From NCBI GenBank assembly GCA_017399005.1, contig JAFQEO010000004.1, positions 82,902 to 146,901 of the forward strand: DNA of 64,000 nucleotides, written 5' to 3'. The notes under the pieces were generated by a model that had not been told where the DNA came from, made no database searches, and was given only the letters and a program-made list of their open reading frames with translations. The position numbers were made by a program, and so were the translations under genes. Origin of the DNA: Peptococcaceae bacterium (GTDB lineage Bacteria; Bacillota; Peptococcia; Peptococcales; Peptococcaceae). Positions 49,801-57,566 of this stretch are shown one piece after another. Each line of letters begins with the position of its first letter. Within the stretch, counting starts at the first letter, position 1.

Positions 49801-50251
49801 CGTATTCCTGTACTTCGTCTTCATTTTCAGCAGCTTTTTCTACACCTGGAATGGTTGGTACACCAACAGATGTTGCTACAATTTTAGACTGGATTTTATC
49901 GCCCAGTGCATCCATCATTTCATGGGTAGGCCCAATAAATGCAATGCCGGCTTCCTCACACTGTTTTGCAAAATCAGAGTTTTCTGCTAAGAAACCATAA
50001 CCTGGATGGATTGCATCAACAGCTTTTGCTTTCGCTAAAGCAATGATTTCGCCAATGCTCAGGTATGCATCAATTGGAGATTTCCCTTTCCCGATCTGAT
50101 AGGATTCGTCTGCCAGTGTTCTGAATAATGCATTTTTGTCTTCTTCCGAATAGATTGCTACGCTGCGGATTCCCAGCTCACGACAAGCACGGAATACACG
50201 GATGGCAATTTCGCCACGGTTTGCTACCAATACACGTTTAAATTTCTGCAT
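46820..50251 (-). CDS. pyc: Pyruvate carboxylase
   Basis: A 1143-residue single-chain pyruvate carboxylase, which makes oxaloacetate from pyruvate, bicarbonate and ATP. Order: biotin carboxylase domain (1-450) with the ATP-grasp loop KASAGGGGRGMRIV (about 160-173) and EMNPRIQVEHTVSE; carboxyltransferase TIM barrel from about 530 (LLTDTTFRDAHQSLMATRVRT, metal site HLHTHDTTGNG); tetramerisation region; biotinyl domain with VLEAMKMETNV near the end, Lys of AMKM carrying biotin. Length is normal. It is monocistronic. It supplies C4 acids to the Mqo/fumarase branch and to gluconeogenesis. Confidence 0.98.
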   Translation of the reverse strand: MQKFKRVLVANRGEIAIRVFRACRELGIRSVAIYSEEDKNALFRTLADESYQIGKGKSPIDAYLSIGEIIALAKAKAVDAIHPGYGFLAENSDFAKQCEEAGIAFIGPTHEMMDALGDKIQSKIVATSVGVPTIPGVEKAAENEDEVQEYAKVCGYPLILKASAGGGGRGMRIVREEKDLLQEYRSAKSEAKKAFGIDTIFVEKYIENPKHIEVQVLGDKHGNLVHLFERDCSIQRRHQKVIEFGPALCLTEEQRQAICGDALKIAGSVNYRGAGTVEFLVDASGQHYFIEMNPRIQVEHTVSEMITGVDIVQAQIMVAQGYPLNSDEINIKSQDDIKANGYAIQCRVTTEDPANNFAPDTGVIDVYRTSSGNGIRLDGGNASAGTTISPYYDSLMVKIISHGRTFNDAVNKALRCLKETKIKGVKTNIGFIMNVLNHEDFRNGNCDTNFIGKTPELLTAGKKGDKELKLLKFLGEKVVNETKGVKPKFDVPRVPTGYNVPANLSGTKQYLDQHGPEALAKWVLDQKKLLLTDTTFRDAHQSLMATRVRTRDMSLIADATSVIEKDAFSLEMWGGATFDVAYRFLKESPWERLDVLRQQIPNVMFQMLLRGANAVGYKNYPDNVIRAFVKESADAGIDVFRIFDSLNWLKGMEIAIDETLKQNKVCEACLCYTGDIMDAKRDKYTLDYYVRKAKELERTGTHILGIKDMSGLLKPAAATKLIKTLKQEIGIPIHLHTHDTTGNGVATVLAASEAGVDIADCAINAMAGLTSQPAMNSIVAALENTERETGMSVDDLQKVSDYWAAVRPVYGGFESDLKSTNAEIYKYEIPGGQYSNLKAQVESFGLGHRFDDVKKMYRDVNMMLGDIVKVTPSSKVVGDLTIFMIQNDLTPENIYEKAANMDFPDSVVTYFEGQMGQPEGGFPEELQKLVLKGKPFITCRPGEILPPEDFDAIKKHLDEEFGLDADMKQVMSYCMYPKVYEDYLEAKLDNGEFVHMGSDVFFHAITEGETCEIALSEGKILVTKLVEIRKADMEGFRELIFEVNGNRRTVKVLDKAAKSVATVASTVMADEGNPNEVGANIPGTLIKLLVKEGDEVKENEPIAVLEAMKMETNVLATASGKIAKINAKEGSQVVAGELIAVIE

Positions 50252-50274
50252 TCTTGGTACCTCCTGAATAATTT

Positions 50275-50318
50275 ATTGTCACAATTATAGAAATGTGTCA
50301 CATATTACTTAGATTATA
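50275..50318 (-). promoter_or_regulatory. pyc promoter -10 with two downstream palindromes
   Basis: TATAAT on the minus strand (50313-50318) is followed by ATGTGTCACAT (50293-50303) and ATTGTCACAAT (50275-50285). Both palindromes contain TGTCACA, 19 nt apart, and lie between the promoter and the gene's ribosome site, a repressor-like position. Confidence 0.45.
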
Positions 50319-50471
50319 CTACATTTATTTTGATTATCACAGCCCTATTTTACCAAAAACATATAAATGAAATTTATTCACCTGTTTTTCTTATTCGTCA
50401 GAAACGGACAAAGGTTTTAACATAAAACACACGGTTATTTCCTGATTGCATCCTGAATTCTTTTAAAATAA

Positions 50472-50520
50472 TGACAAGTTGTCAGTATGTTTTGCAATAC
50501 AATAAAAAATATGATACAAT
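50472..50520 (+). promoter_or_regulatory. Promoter with upstream TGACAAGTTGTCA palindrome
   Basis: TTGCAA (50492-50497), 17 nt, TACAAT (50515-50520), preceded by a perfect 6-1-6 palindrome (50472-50484). The 318-nt region between pyc and this gene holds only these elements and the pyc control region. Confidence 0.6.
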
Positions 50521-50569
50521 GTTTTACCAAAAGACATATTATATTATTACACTTAACAGGAGGATATCC

Positions 50570-50890
50570 ATGGAACAGTTTCAGAAATTCAGCTCCCGCC
50601 TGATTCTGCTGATGTGCGCAGTATGGGCTGTTGTGACATTCGGCGGTATGATTCCGACCGGTCTGTCCTACTTTTTTATCGGGTTAATCAGTACCTGGCT
50701 CGGCATCCAGAATATTATTCTGCTGAATCTGGGGCAGCGCTCCGGCAAAATGCCGAATAAACTGGCACATCACGTGAAACAGCACGGCGAAAAATCCGGT
50801 ATTATGCACTATGTTGTGATTAATGTACTGCTCTATCTGATTATCGGTATTGTGGTTATGGTATGCGGCTGGATGCTTATGAATCCGTAA
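50570..50890 (+). CDS. Small three-span membrane protein, unknown
   Basis: A 106-residue membrane protein: spans at about 8-28 (LILLMCAVWAVVTFGGM), 30-50 (SYFFIGLISTWLGIQNIILL) and 80-102 (MHYVVINVLLYLIIGIVVMVCGWML), with a basic, His-rich loop between the second and third. No family recognised. ATG at 50570 follows ACAGGAGG. It has its own promoter with a palindromic site and its own terminator, so it is likely a regulated single-gene unit. Confidence 0.75.
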   Translation: MEQFQKFSSRLILLMCAVWAVVTFGGMIPTGLSYFFIGLISTWLGIQNIILLNLGQRSGKMPNKLAHHVKQHGEKSGIMHYVVINVLLYLIIGIVVMVCGWMLMNP

Positions 50891-50930
50891 GCAGAAACAG
50901 CAGCACAAGTCAGAATTTAAACAGAAACGC

Positions 50931-50976
50931 AAAACAGGGCTCTTCACCCTTTATCGGTGAAAAGCCCTGTTTTTTA
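50931..50976 (+). terminator. Terminator of the small membrane protein gene
   Basis: AAAACAGGGCT pairs with AGCCCTGTTTT, and TTCACC (50943) with GGTGAA (50956), followed by a T run. Confidence 0.9.
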
Positions 50977-51029
50977 TATCTTATCCTTATATCCTGTTGT
51001 TAAGCTAATTGTCTGTGCGTGTAATAGAG

Positions 51030-51101
51030 TTATTTCTTTTTCTTACTCGCAAAAATTGCAATCGCACAAAAACTCAGAAAAAATAAAACTCCCGTTTCCA
51101 T
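51030..51101 (-). CDS. 23-residue membrane peptide
   Basis: ATG at 51101 behind GGGAGGACTATTTC opens a 23-codon frame. The peptide begins METG, then one hydrophobic span (VLFFLSFCAIAIFA, residues 5-18), and ends with four Lys after Ser. The strong ribosome site, positive-inside tail and neat stop suggest a real small membrane protein; toxin-like or regulatory peptide are options. It lies 60 nt downstream of the tRNA-Leu terminator on the same strand. Confidence 0.5.
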   Translation of the reverse strand: METGVLFFLSFCAIAIFASKKKK

Positions 51102-51165
51102 GAAATAGTCCTCCCGGCAAAACGATGTTCCGTCTGGTACCGTTTTATACAGAGCGATACAAAAC

Positions 51166-51196
51166 AAAAAAAGAGAGCTCAGATAACTGAACTCTC
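51166..51196 (-). terminator. tRNA-Leu terminator
   Basis: GAGAGCTCAG (51173-51182) pairs with CTGAACTCTC (51187-51196) with one mismatch, followed by seven T on the minus strand. Confidence 0.9.
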
Positions 51197-51204
51197 CTCA
51201 AAAG

Positions 51205-51288
51205 TGCGGGCGAGAGGACTTGAACCTCCACGAGATTGCTCCCACTAGAACCTGAATCTAGCGCGTCTGCCAATTCCGCCACGCCCGC
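51205..51288 (-). tRNA. tRNA-Leu (anticodon CAG)
   Basis: An 84-nt class II tRNA. The acceptor arms GCGGGCG and CGCCCGC pair fully, with discriminator A. The D arm carries TGGCGGAATTGGCAGACGC. The anticodon stem CTAGA/TCTAG encloses loop TTCAGGT with anticodon CAG. There is a long variable arm and T arm GGTTCAAGTCC. The 3' CCA is not encoded, so it depends on the CCA-adding enzyme. It reads CUG codons, very frequent in the genes here. Confidence 0.98.
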
Positions 51289-51308
51289 ATGTCGCTGACG
51301 ACTTTTAT

Positions 51309-51337
51309 ATAGTAACATGTTTCGTTTTGCAGGTCAA
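51309..51337 (-). promoter_or_regulatory. tRNA-Leu promoter
   Basis: On the minus strand TTGACC (51332-51337), 17-nt spacer and TACTAT (51309-51314), 20 nt before the tRNA 5' end. Confidence 0.7.
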
Positions 51338-51475
51338 TACTTTTTTCTAAAAATTTTAATTTTCTTTTGTTTTCAAAACAGTTTTCAGACCACAGCTCTC
51401 TTTTCAGCTTTTATTCACTGCAGCTTTCCAGTTTATCTGATAACACCTTCTAATCTGCTATCTGGTTTTCATACA

Positions 51476-51506
51476 AAACGGACACCTGCAGCGCAGATGC
51501 CCGTTT
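51476..51506 (-). terminator. Hairpin after the Lys-rich membrane protein gene
   Basis: AAACGG...CTGC arms pair around GCGC with two mismatches; four T follow on the minus strand. Confidence 0.6.
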
Positions 51507-51513
51507 CAGTCTA

Positions 51514-51885
51514 TCATTTCTGTTTCTTTTTACTGTTTTCTTTCGATTTTTTATTTTCTTTTTTGCTTTCTTTTTTATTTTCTGCATTCTGCTGACGCAT
51601 TTTTGCTTCCTGTTCTTTGCGTTTCTGTGTATTTTTTTCAATGGCTTCTGCATTGCGTTTATGATAATCACGATAATACATATAACCGGCCAACGCGCAG
51701 GATGCAATCAGCATAATCCGGTAAAACACGAAAAACGCCTCGCCGAAATGACTTGCCCAGCCCTGATTCAGACCCACTACCAGAACCAGCGGAATCAGAA
51801 ACCATAAATGGCCGGTTGCTCTTGTCTGTGCAAACTTCAACCCTAAAAATGCTGCAAAAAATGCTAAGATAATATAATCTAACAT
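51514..51885 (-). CDS. Small membrane protein with Lys/Glu-rich tail
   Basis: A 123-residue protein with three hydrophobic spans in the first 70 residues (YIILAFFAAFLGLKF, LWFLIPLVLVVGLNQ, FVFYRIMLIASCALAGYMYY). A highly charged tail of about 50 residues made of Lys, Glu, Gln, Asn and Ser follows, ending in poly-basic KKKQK. The family is not recognised; the tail could bind RNA, membrane or protein. Start at 51885, 20 nt after the stop of the phosphodiester glycosidase gene, so the two are one operon. Confidence 0.75.
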   Translation of the reverse strand: MLDYIILAFFAAFLGLKFAQTRATGHLWFLIPLVLVVGLNQGWASHFGEAFFVFYRIMLIASCALAGYMYYRDYHKRNAEAIEKNTQKRKEQEAKMRQQNAENKKESKKENKKSKENSKKKQK

Positions 51886-51905
51886 GCGTTCCTCCGTTTC
51901 CGGCC

Positions 51906-53993
51906 TTATTCCGGCTGTGTAATCGTAATGGTGCGTGTATCGTTATTGTAATCCACATGCAGCCCAAGCCCTTCTGCTGCTGCACGCAGCGGAATCATGG
52001 TTCTGCCGTTTACAATCTGAGGTGGTGTGTCTATAATTGTCGCTTCTCCGTTTATATAAATCACATCGGATTGAATTGGCATTTCCACCAGATTGCCGCC
52101 AAGGGCAATATAGGCAATCTGCAGTTCTGCATTCCATTCTACCACACCATCCAGTGCTTCTGCAATAAAGCGTACAGGAACCATTGTGCGACCATTTAAA
52201 ATAGAAGGTGCCACATCCATTGTTACAGCCTGACTGTTTTTCATCAGTGTCGCACTGTCAATGGTCAGCTGAATCATCTCGGTATCTGCAAATTTCAGCG
52301 GTAGAACCGCTTCAAAACCATCGTAGGATGCTTTTACGGCTCCTTCTCTGGCGTTGCCCAGCTGTCCGATTGTCAGTTTGCCGTTTGCATCAATATTGCC
52401 GTCAAAGCCCTCCACACTCCATGTAAGTGCCGTGGCGTTTACTGTTTTTTCTGTCCCGTTCTTCAAGGTTACTTTCGCTTTCAGCTGATGGGTACTGCCA
52501 TCAGCAAATGCTGTAGAGTCAATATCCAGATTCAGCTGGCTGATACCATCTTTCCCCACAATGGTAACCGGATAAGTGGTATTCACAGCTCCGTTTGTTG
52601 CTTTCAGACGAGCTGTGCCGGCCTGTAGCGCTGTCAGTTTTCCATTCGTGAGTGTTGCCAGCCCGGTTTCTTCTGTCAGTTCAATATTTTTCAGGCTGGT
52701 AACCGGATTGTAATACTGGTCATACGCACGCAGGCTGTAATCAGCCGTTTCCCCAATCAGCAATGTCTGAGCACCATCAATGGCAATGCCTTTTATCTGC
52801 CCTGCCGGTGCTGTAGAGAAAATACCCAGCCCTTCTACAACACTGCGTTCTGATCCATTCTGCTCCGGATTGATTACTCTGACACGCTCTGTAGAGCCAA
52901 GCGGACGGCTTACCATCGTAGTGGAACCGCCGCCGTCCAGATTCACCGCTTTCCATACACCCAGTTTTGTCATCAGCAGCGACAAATTGCCCAGCGTAAT
53001 CCCCTTGCTGTCGGAAGTGCGTCCTTCTACCGCTACAATATAAACTTTCTTTCCATCTTTGGAAATCCCGGCTGCTGTTCTGGCACGTACACCGCCCAGT
53101 GCAGACAGATCTTTTGTATATTTCACCGGCTGTCCGTTATCCACTAGCAACGCATGGCCGCCAATCACCATCTGCCAGTTTTTCATCGGTGCATAGGAAT
53201 AATCCATCTGGATATAATCGCCGACTTCCATATTATTTTTCAGAAATTCGGCAGCATTGCCGTCACCGTGCAGAATGTAGCATCCTTCCGGGACAGCGCT
53301 GTCAAAACCGCCGTCAAAGGCAACTTCCGTCACGCGATTATTTTTTACCATCACTTCTGCCGGAACCCCTACGTAGGAATCCATCCCGCGTTTGCTGCCT
53401 CCCCACATATCACTGTACAGATGCAGTCGTCCCAGATGGCTATGCAGACTGGTCGTTTCCTCCCAGTAAAAAGTTTTATTCAAACCGGACAACTTGTAAC
53501 TTTCTCCATTCTGCGCCGTTACTTCCCCTTCAAAGAAAAATTCTTCAATATAGGCTCTGTCATCACTGGTAATCCCCAGGCAGTATACACCTGTCAGATA
53601 AGACTGGGAGGATACCAGTTCGCCGTCAATAACGGTAGTGCCAATCGGAGCCCCTTCTGCTTTTGTGTTGTAAAAGTCACCATTCACCATAGCAACTGCA
53701 TTTGTACGATTGGCCATGGCAGTTACTGTGGAGCGCTGTGTAAATTTACCCTGCCCCGGTACAATTTCCAGCTGCACATACGGGTCCGTCAGGTCAATTT
53801 CCAGAACGGCTGCCTTTACATTGCCGTCAGAAATGTCCCAGGTATAGTTTGTTAGAGTTGCACCGGATGTAACCGGTGCCGAATTATGCATTGTCAGTGT
53901 ATTGGTAGCCGCAAAAGCCGGTACACAGTTCAGAAAAACCATGGCACCTGCCAGCACCAGACTGATTAGTTTTTTTCCTCGTTTCTGTTTCAT
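51906..53993 (-). CDS. Secreted phosphodiester glycosidase with copper-amine-oxidase-like repeats
   Basis: A 695-residue exported protein. Signal peptide 1-28 (KKLISLVLAGAMVFLNCVPAFAA). The NAGPA-type phosphodiester glycosidase domain (about 60-310) has AMVNGDFYN, GGVRARTAAGISKDGKKVYIV and the catalytic-region VNLDGGGSTTMV near 296-307. Two Ig-like (BIG2-type) domains follow (SLKNIELTEETGLATLTNGKLTALQAGTARLKATNG), then a copper amine oxidase N-terminal-like pair (NGRTMVPVRFIAEALDGVVEW and NGRTMIPLRAAAEGLGLHVDY). It may remove 1-phosphodiester sugar caps from wall or exopolysaccharide. ATG at 53993 follows GAGGAGAG. It is first in a two-gene unit. Confidence 0.93.
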   Translation of the reverse strand: MKQKRGKKLISLVLAGAMVFLNCVPAFAATNTLTMHNSAPVTSGATLTNYTWDISDGNVKAAVLEIDLTDPYVQLEIVPGQGKFTQRSTVTAMANRTNAVAMVNGDFYNTKAEGAPIGTTVIDGELVSSQSYLTGVYCLGITSDDRAYIEEFFFEGEVTAQNGESYKLSGLNKTFYWEETTSLHSHLGRLHLYSDMWGGSKRGMDSYVGVPAEVMVKNNRVTEVAFDGGFDSAVPEGCYILHGDGNAAEFLKNNMEVGDYIQMDYSYAPMKNWQMVIGGHALLVDNGQPVKYTKDLSALGGVRARTAAGISKDGKKVYIVAVEGRTSDSKGITLGNLSLLMTKLGVWKAVNLDGGGSTTMVSRPLGSTERVRVINPEQNGSERSVVEGLGIFSTAPAGQIKGIAIDGAQTLLIGETADYSLRAYDQYYNPVTSLKNIELTEETGLATLTNGKLTALQAGTARLKATNGAVNTTYPVTIVGKDGISQLNLDIDSTAFADGSTHQLKAKVTLKNGTEKTVNATALTWSVEGFDGNIDANGKLTIGQLGNAREGAVKASYDGFEAVLPLKFADTEMIQLTIDSATLMKNSQAVTMDVAPSILNGRTMVPVRFIAEALDGVVEWNAELQIAYIALGGNLVEMPIQSDVIYINGEATIIDTPPQIVNGRTMIPLRAAAEGLGLHVDYNNDTRTITITQPE

Positions 53994-54183
53994 ATATCTG
54001 CTTCTCTCCTCTGTCATTCACACTGTTTTATATTATATCATTGTCAGATAAATTTACCAACCCTCAGATACTGGAAAATTTTCTTTCTGTAAAACATTAC
54101 CCGTCAGATTTCCATGCCTCACTTCTATATTCCTGCCGCAAATAAATAAAACGCTGAAAATTTTTCACAGATACAAAACATTT

Positions 54184-54219
54184 TATAAAAAATACCGCCG
54201 GTTTCTGTACCAGCGGTAT
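54184..54219 (-). terminator. Terminator of the competence/holA gene cluster
   Basis: ATACCGCCGGT (54192-54202) pairs with ACCAGCGGTAT (54209-54219) with one mismatch, followed by six T on the minus strand. Confidence 0.85.
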
Positions 54220-54275
54220 CTGTTATCATGCTTTCATCATTTTTAAATGTTTCCAGAACTTTATGTTCTGAATGT

Positions 54276-55109
54276 TTACCGTCTGCTTCGCTGAAGGCCC
54301 TGATGTACGCCCTGGCGTTCCAGTTTTTCCACAATCGCAGAAATATCTTTACGGTCCTGCTGAATTACTTCCATCTGCTGATCGTAAATGGCAACAATCA
54401 GATTTACCATTTCTTCTGTTTTATGCACAGTATCCGCATACAACTGCAATGCATCTCTTGTCTTTTCCTCCAGAGTAGCCTGTGCCAGCTGCTGTGCCTC
54501 TTTCAGAGATTCTTTTAATTCAGCCTCTCTCGCCTTACGGTAATTCTCGATTTCCTCATCCAGGCGCTGACGCAGTTCCTCTGCCTCTTTGCGAACATCA
54601 GCCAGAATCTGCTCCCCTTCTTTGCGGGCTTCTTCCAGCACACCTGCACGGCTGTCTTCCAGCTCTTTCCGTGCTTTTTCCAGTTCCTGACGTCGTTCTG
54701 CCAGTGTCATATTCACAATTTCTTCCGCTTCGGCTTTCACTTTAGCATCATAGGTTTTCGCCTCATTTGTGATGCGCTCCGATTCTTTTTTTGCCTCTTC
54801 CAGCGCATTTTCCAGTGTGGATGCACGCACTACCTCCGCCTCGGAAACCATCTGTCGTGCCTGCCATGCCGCATTTTTCAGAATCTGCTCCTTGGTCATC
54901 TGCACGGTGCCGATATCCAGCTCTACGCTTTCCTCCAGGTGCTGATCCGCACTGTGAAACGCCATCAAATCAGCCAGAAGTTCTATAAGCTGCTCCCGAT
55001 CCACCAGAACTTTATCCTTCTGCAGCAACGGAGATTTGCACTCTGTCTTGATATAATACTCGTAGTCTGCCAGCCGGCGACACATCTGTTTACTGAATTC
55101 TGCTTCCAT
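54276..55109 (-). CDS. Long coiled-coil protein, DivIVA/ATP-synthase-b-like
   Basis: A 277-residue cytoplasmic protein: an N-terminal ~70 residues with two short helices, then a nearly continuous coiled coil from about 75 to 265 of E/K/A heptads (ALEEAKKESERITNEAKTYDAK ... EARKEGEQILADVRKEAEELRQRLDEEIE). The tail is basic. The layout recalls DivIVA-like scaffold proteins, but the DivIVA N-terminal membrane-binding motif is not present, so the function is not assigned. It follows holA by 19 nt and belongs to the same operon. Confidence 0.7.
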   Translation of the reverse strand: MEAEFSKQMCRRLADYEYYIKTECKSPLLQKDKVLVDREQLIELLADLMAFHSADQHLEESVELDIGTVQMTKEQILKNAAWQARQMVSEAEVVRASTLENALEEAKKESERITNEAKTYDAKVKAEAEEIVNMTLAERRQELEKARKELEDSRAGVLEEARKEGEQILADVRKEAEELRQRLDEEIENYRKAREAELKESLKEAQQLAQATLEEKTRDALQLYADTVHKTEEMVNLIVAIYDQQMEVIQQDRKDISAIVEKLERQGVHQGLQRSRR

Positions 55110-55128
55110 ATTTATTTCCTCCTGTTGC

Positions 55129-56151
55129 TCACATATAGCATAGTTCTATCACAAACTGTTCCAGCAGTTCTTCCCCGCTGGATGTGGTGGATTTCAATTC
55201 CACCTCTATCAGCAGCAGCCGTTCCATTGCAGCAGTCAGCTGCTGTATCGAAAAGCGTTCCGCCTGTCGTACACTTTTTTTGATAACAAAGGGATGCAGT
55301 TTTGTTTTTTCTTTTATCTGATTCTCATCATACCCCTGGCTCCGATAATCTTTTACCAGAAGCAGATTACGAAAATGACGCACCAGAAATCCAATCAGCT
55401 TAAACGGAGATTCGCCCAGATAAAACATATCTTTTAAAATACGCAGCGCCTCACGGCCGTTTTTGTTTCCAATACTGTCAGACAGCGCAAAAATACTGGC
55501 TTCTACTGTCCTGGTCACGATTTCCTGCACATGCTGCAGGGTGATTACCGGCTCTTCCTCCCGGTAAAGCAGCAGTTTCTGCAGTTCCTGCTCCATAATC
55601 TGCAGGTCAAAACTGTTGATGGAACTGAGATATTCCAGCGCCTGACGGTCTATTTTTCGCCCGGCTGCCGCCACATACTCTGCAATCCATTTTTCCAGTA
55701 CCTTGCCTTTTAATGGGGCAAATTCAACCTGCACCGCGTTCTCCTGTAGCTTTTTATTCAGCGTCCCGGTTTTTGCCAGAGCCCCGTCACCGCAGAAAAT
55801 CAGACAGCACTGCGGATTTGGCTGTTCCAGATAATCTATCAGATACTGCAGACTCGCCTGCCCGTTTTTATCACTCTTCGGTATCGAAAGAAACGGAAGC
55901 GGCGGCTGTATAACCAAAAGCCTCCGCTCTGCCATAAACGGCAGATTCATTGCCATTTCCGCAATCTGTTTTGGCGTCAAATCAGCTCCGGATAATACAT
56001 CTTTGTTAAAATCCTCCAGTCCTTCCGGAAGCAGCTGCTGTTCCATAGCTTTCATAGCCCGCTGCTGCAGTAACTGTTCTTCTCCGTAAAAGAAATAAAT
56101 CTCATGGACCTCTCCTTTATGCAGTTGTTGAAGAAGAGTATGATAGTCCAT
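55129..56151 (-). CDS. holA: DNA polymerase III subunit delta
   Basis: A 340-residue clamp-loader delta subunit that opens the sliding clamp. The N-terminal part has EIYFFYGEEQLLQQRAMKAM (about 16-35), the family's G-x-E beginning, ERRLLVIQPPLPFLSIPKSDK (strand and loop) and CCLIFCGDGAL. The C-terminal domain has IFALSDSIGNKNGREALRILKDMFYLGESPFKLIGFLVRHFRNLL, typical of HolA. Length is right for the family. It is read after dacF-like and comEC on the same strand, a common comEC-holA order in Bacillota. Confidence 0.94.
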   Translation of the reverse strand: MDYHTLLQQLHKGEVHEIYFFYGEEQLLQQRAMKAMEQQLLPEGLEDFNKDVLSGADLTPKQIAEMAMNLPFMAERRLLVIQPPLPFLSIPKSDKNGQASLQYLIDYLEQPNPQCCLIFCGDGALAKTGTLNKKLQENAVQVEFAPLKGKVLEKWIAEYVAAAGRKIDRQALEYLSSINSFDLQIMEQELQKLLLYREEEPVITLQHVQEIVTRTVEASIFALSDSIGNKNGREALRILKDMFYLGESPFKLIGFLVRHFRNLLLVKDYRSQGYDENQIKEKTKLHPFVIKKSVRQAERFSIQQLTAAMERLLLIEVELKSTTSSGEELLEQFVIELCYM

Positions 56152-56210
56152 GAGATTTTCCTTTCTGATTCTGTTTTTCGCTTCTATTATGTCATTATCC
56201 AGCCGGATTT

Positions 56211-57566
56211 TTAGCGACGCTGGTCACGGTCACGGCTGCTGGTTAATGTTTTTTTAGTGGTTTTTGCCTGCTGTTTCGGATGTTCAACCGAACTCATCAG
56301 CTGTTCATACTGATTTTTCTTGTTTGCTGCAGCTGTCTGCGCTGTTGCGCGACTGGCAGCGTCTTTTTTGCGCTGTGCACGGCGCATGTTATTCATAATA
56401 CGGCTGATAATTGATGCGATATATACCACCGAAAGCAGCAGTGTCACGATAAACAGCCAGTTTACAGGTTTGCGCATTTCATCCAGTGCAACCAGAGGCA
56501 CTTCATGAATCACTGCACCATCCACCAGAACTTCCAGCTGCCCTACCTGACTGTCTTTCTTTATCGGCAGTTCTACATCGGTAAGCTTGCGCTGATATGT
56601 GATAATCGATGCGCTGTCTGTAGACTGAATGACACTGTAATTTTCACCTGCTACAACACGCACTGCTTTTCCGTCATATTCCAGTGTTGTTTCCAGAGTA
56701 TCTTTCTGGATAACCGGAACAATTTTCGTACGTTCAAAACCGTAAGTTAATATTTTTTTCATATTCTGGAACACCGATTCATCCGGAGCCCCTAAAATTA
56801 CACCAATCAGTTCCCGGTTTTCACGCTGTGCAGACCCTACCAGAGCAAACTGAGCGGCATTGCTGCTGCCACTTTTCAGCCCGGTGGTTTCCGGCATAAT
56901 GCTGAACAGCTTATTAGTGGTTGGAAGCGGCTTTTCATAGCTTACGCCCTTCCAGTTTACCTGCTGCATCATTACCATTTCACGGAATGTTTCATTCTGC
57001 ATCGCATAACGGGCCAGTTTTGCCATATCCTCTGCGGTCACCAGCTGCCCTTCAGCATCCATCCCGTTTGGATTTTTAAATACGGTTCCGGTCATTTCCA
57101 GTGCTTTTGCCTTTTCATTCATTTTATTAACAAACTTTTCAACAGAACCGCCTACTTCGTCGGCAATCACATAAGCTGCATCATTTGCGGAAGACACCAG
57201 CATAACCTCTACCAGAGAACGAAGTGTATAGCGCTCCCCTTTGCCCAGATGCACCGTCACTGCACCGCTGGCATTATAATCCGGCAGCTCCGGCACAGTT
57301 ACCTCGCTGTCCAGTTTGCCGCTTTCAATGGCCAGAAGCGCTGTCATAATCTGCACAGTGCCAGCCGGTGCACACTGCTGCTGGTAGTTTTTCCCGAACA
57401 GCACTTCCCCGGTGCTTGCCTCCACAACAATATAGCTGGCTGCACCGGCTTCCGGTACATTTTCCGTTACCACATCGGCAAGCGCTGTTCCCGGCATCAG
57501 CGTAAACAGCATTGTTATTAATATAAACATTGCAATCCATTTTTTAGAACTACTTTTTTTCTGCAT
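56211..57566 (-). CDS. D-Ala-D-Ala carboxypeptidase homologue lacking the active-site Ser and Lys
   Basis: A 451-residue PBP5/DacF-type protein. Signal peptide 1-30, peptidase S11 domain (about 40-280), C-terminal S11 beta domain, a membrane anchor near 385-408 and a basic/Gln-rich tail. The second and third motifs are present: S126-A127-N128 and K231-S232-G233. In the first motif, where family members have PAS-x-x-K, this protein reads PAGTVQ (67-72): Ser is Gly69 and Lys is Gln72. The surrounding IMTALLAIE is normal, so it is a substitution, not a frameshift. The protein is probably catalytically inactive and may bind peptidoglycan as a regulator. It lies between comEC and holA. Confidence 0.85.
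   Translation of the reverse strand: MQKKSSSKKWIAMFILITMLFTLMPGTALADVVTENVPEAGAASYIVVEASTGEVLFGKNYQQQCAPAGTVQIMTALLAIESGKLDSEVTVPELPDYNASGAVTVHLGKGERYTLRSLVEVMLVSSANDAAYVIADEVGGSVEKFVNKMNEKAKALEMTGTVFKNPNGMDAEGQLVTAEDMAKLARYAMQNETFREMVMMQQVNWKGVSYEKPLPTTNKLFSIMPETTGLKSGSSNAAQFALVGSAQRENRELIGVILGAPDESVFQNMKKILTYGFERTKIVPVIQKDTLETTLEYDGKAVRVVAGENYSVIQSTDSASIITYQRKLTDVELPIKKDSQVGQLEVLVDGAVIHEVPLVALDEMRKPVNWLFIVTLLLSVVYIASIISRIMNNMRRAQRKKDAASRATAQTAAANKKNQYEQLMSSVEHPKQQAKTTKKTLTSSRDRDQRR

Noticed and set aside
54125..54334. Minus-strand 69-codon frame beyond the coiled-coil gene
   Set aside because: It overlaps the terminator and the end of a well supported gene and has no ribosome site.
56211..57566. 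Frameshift or sequencing error as cause of the missing Ser/Lys in the carboxypeptidase
   Set aside because: Residues on both sides of the motif are family-typical in the same frame, so only substitutions explain it.
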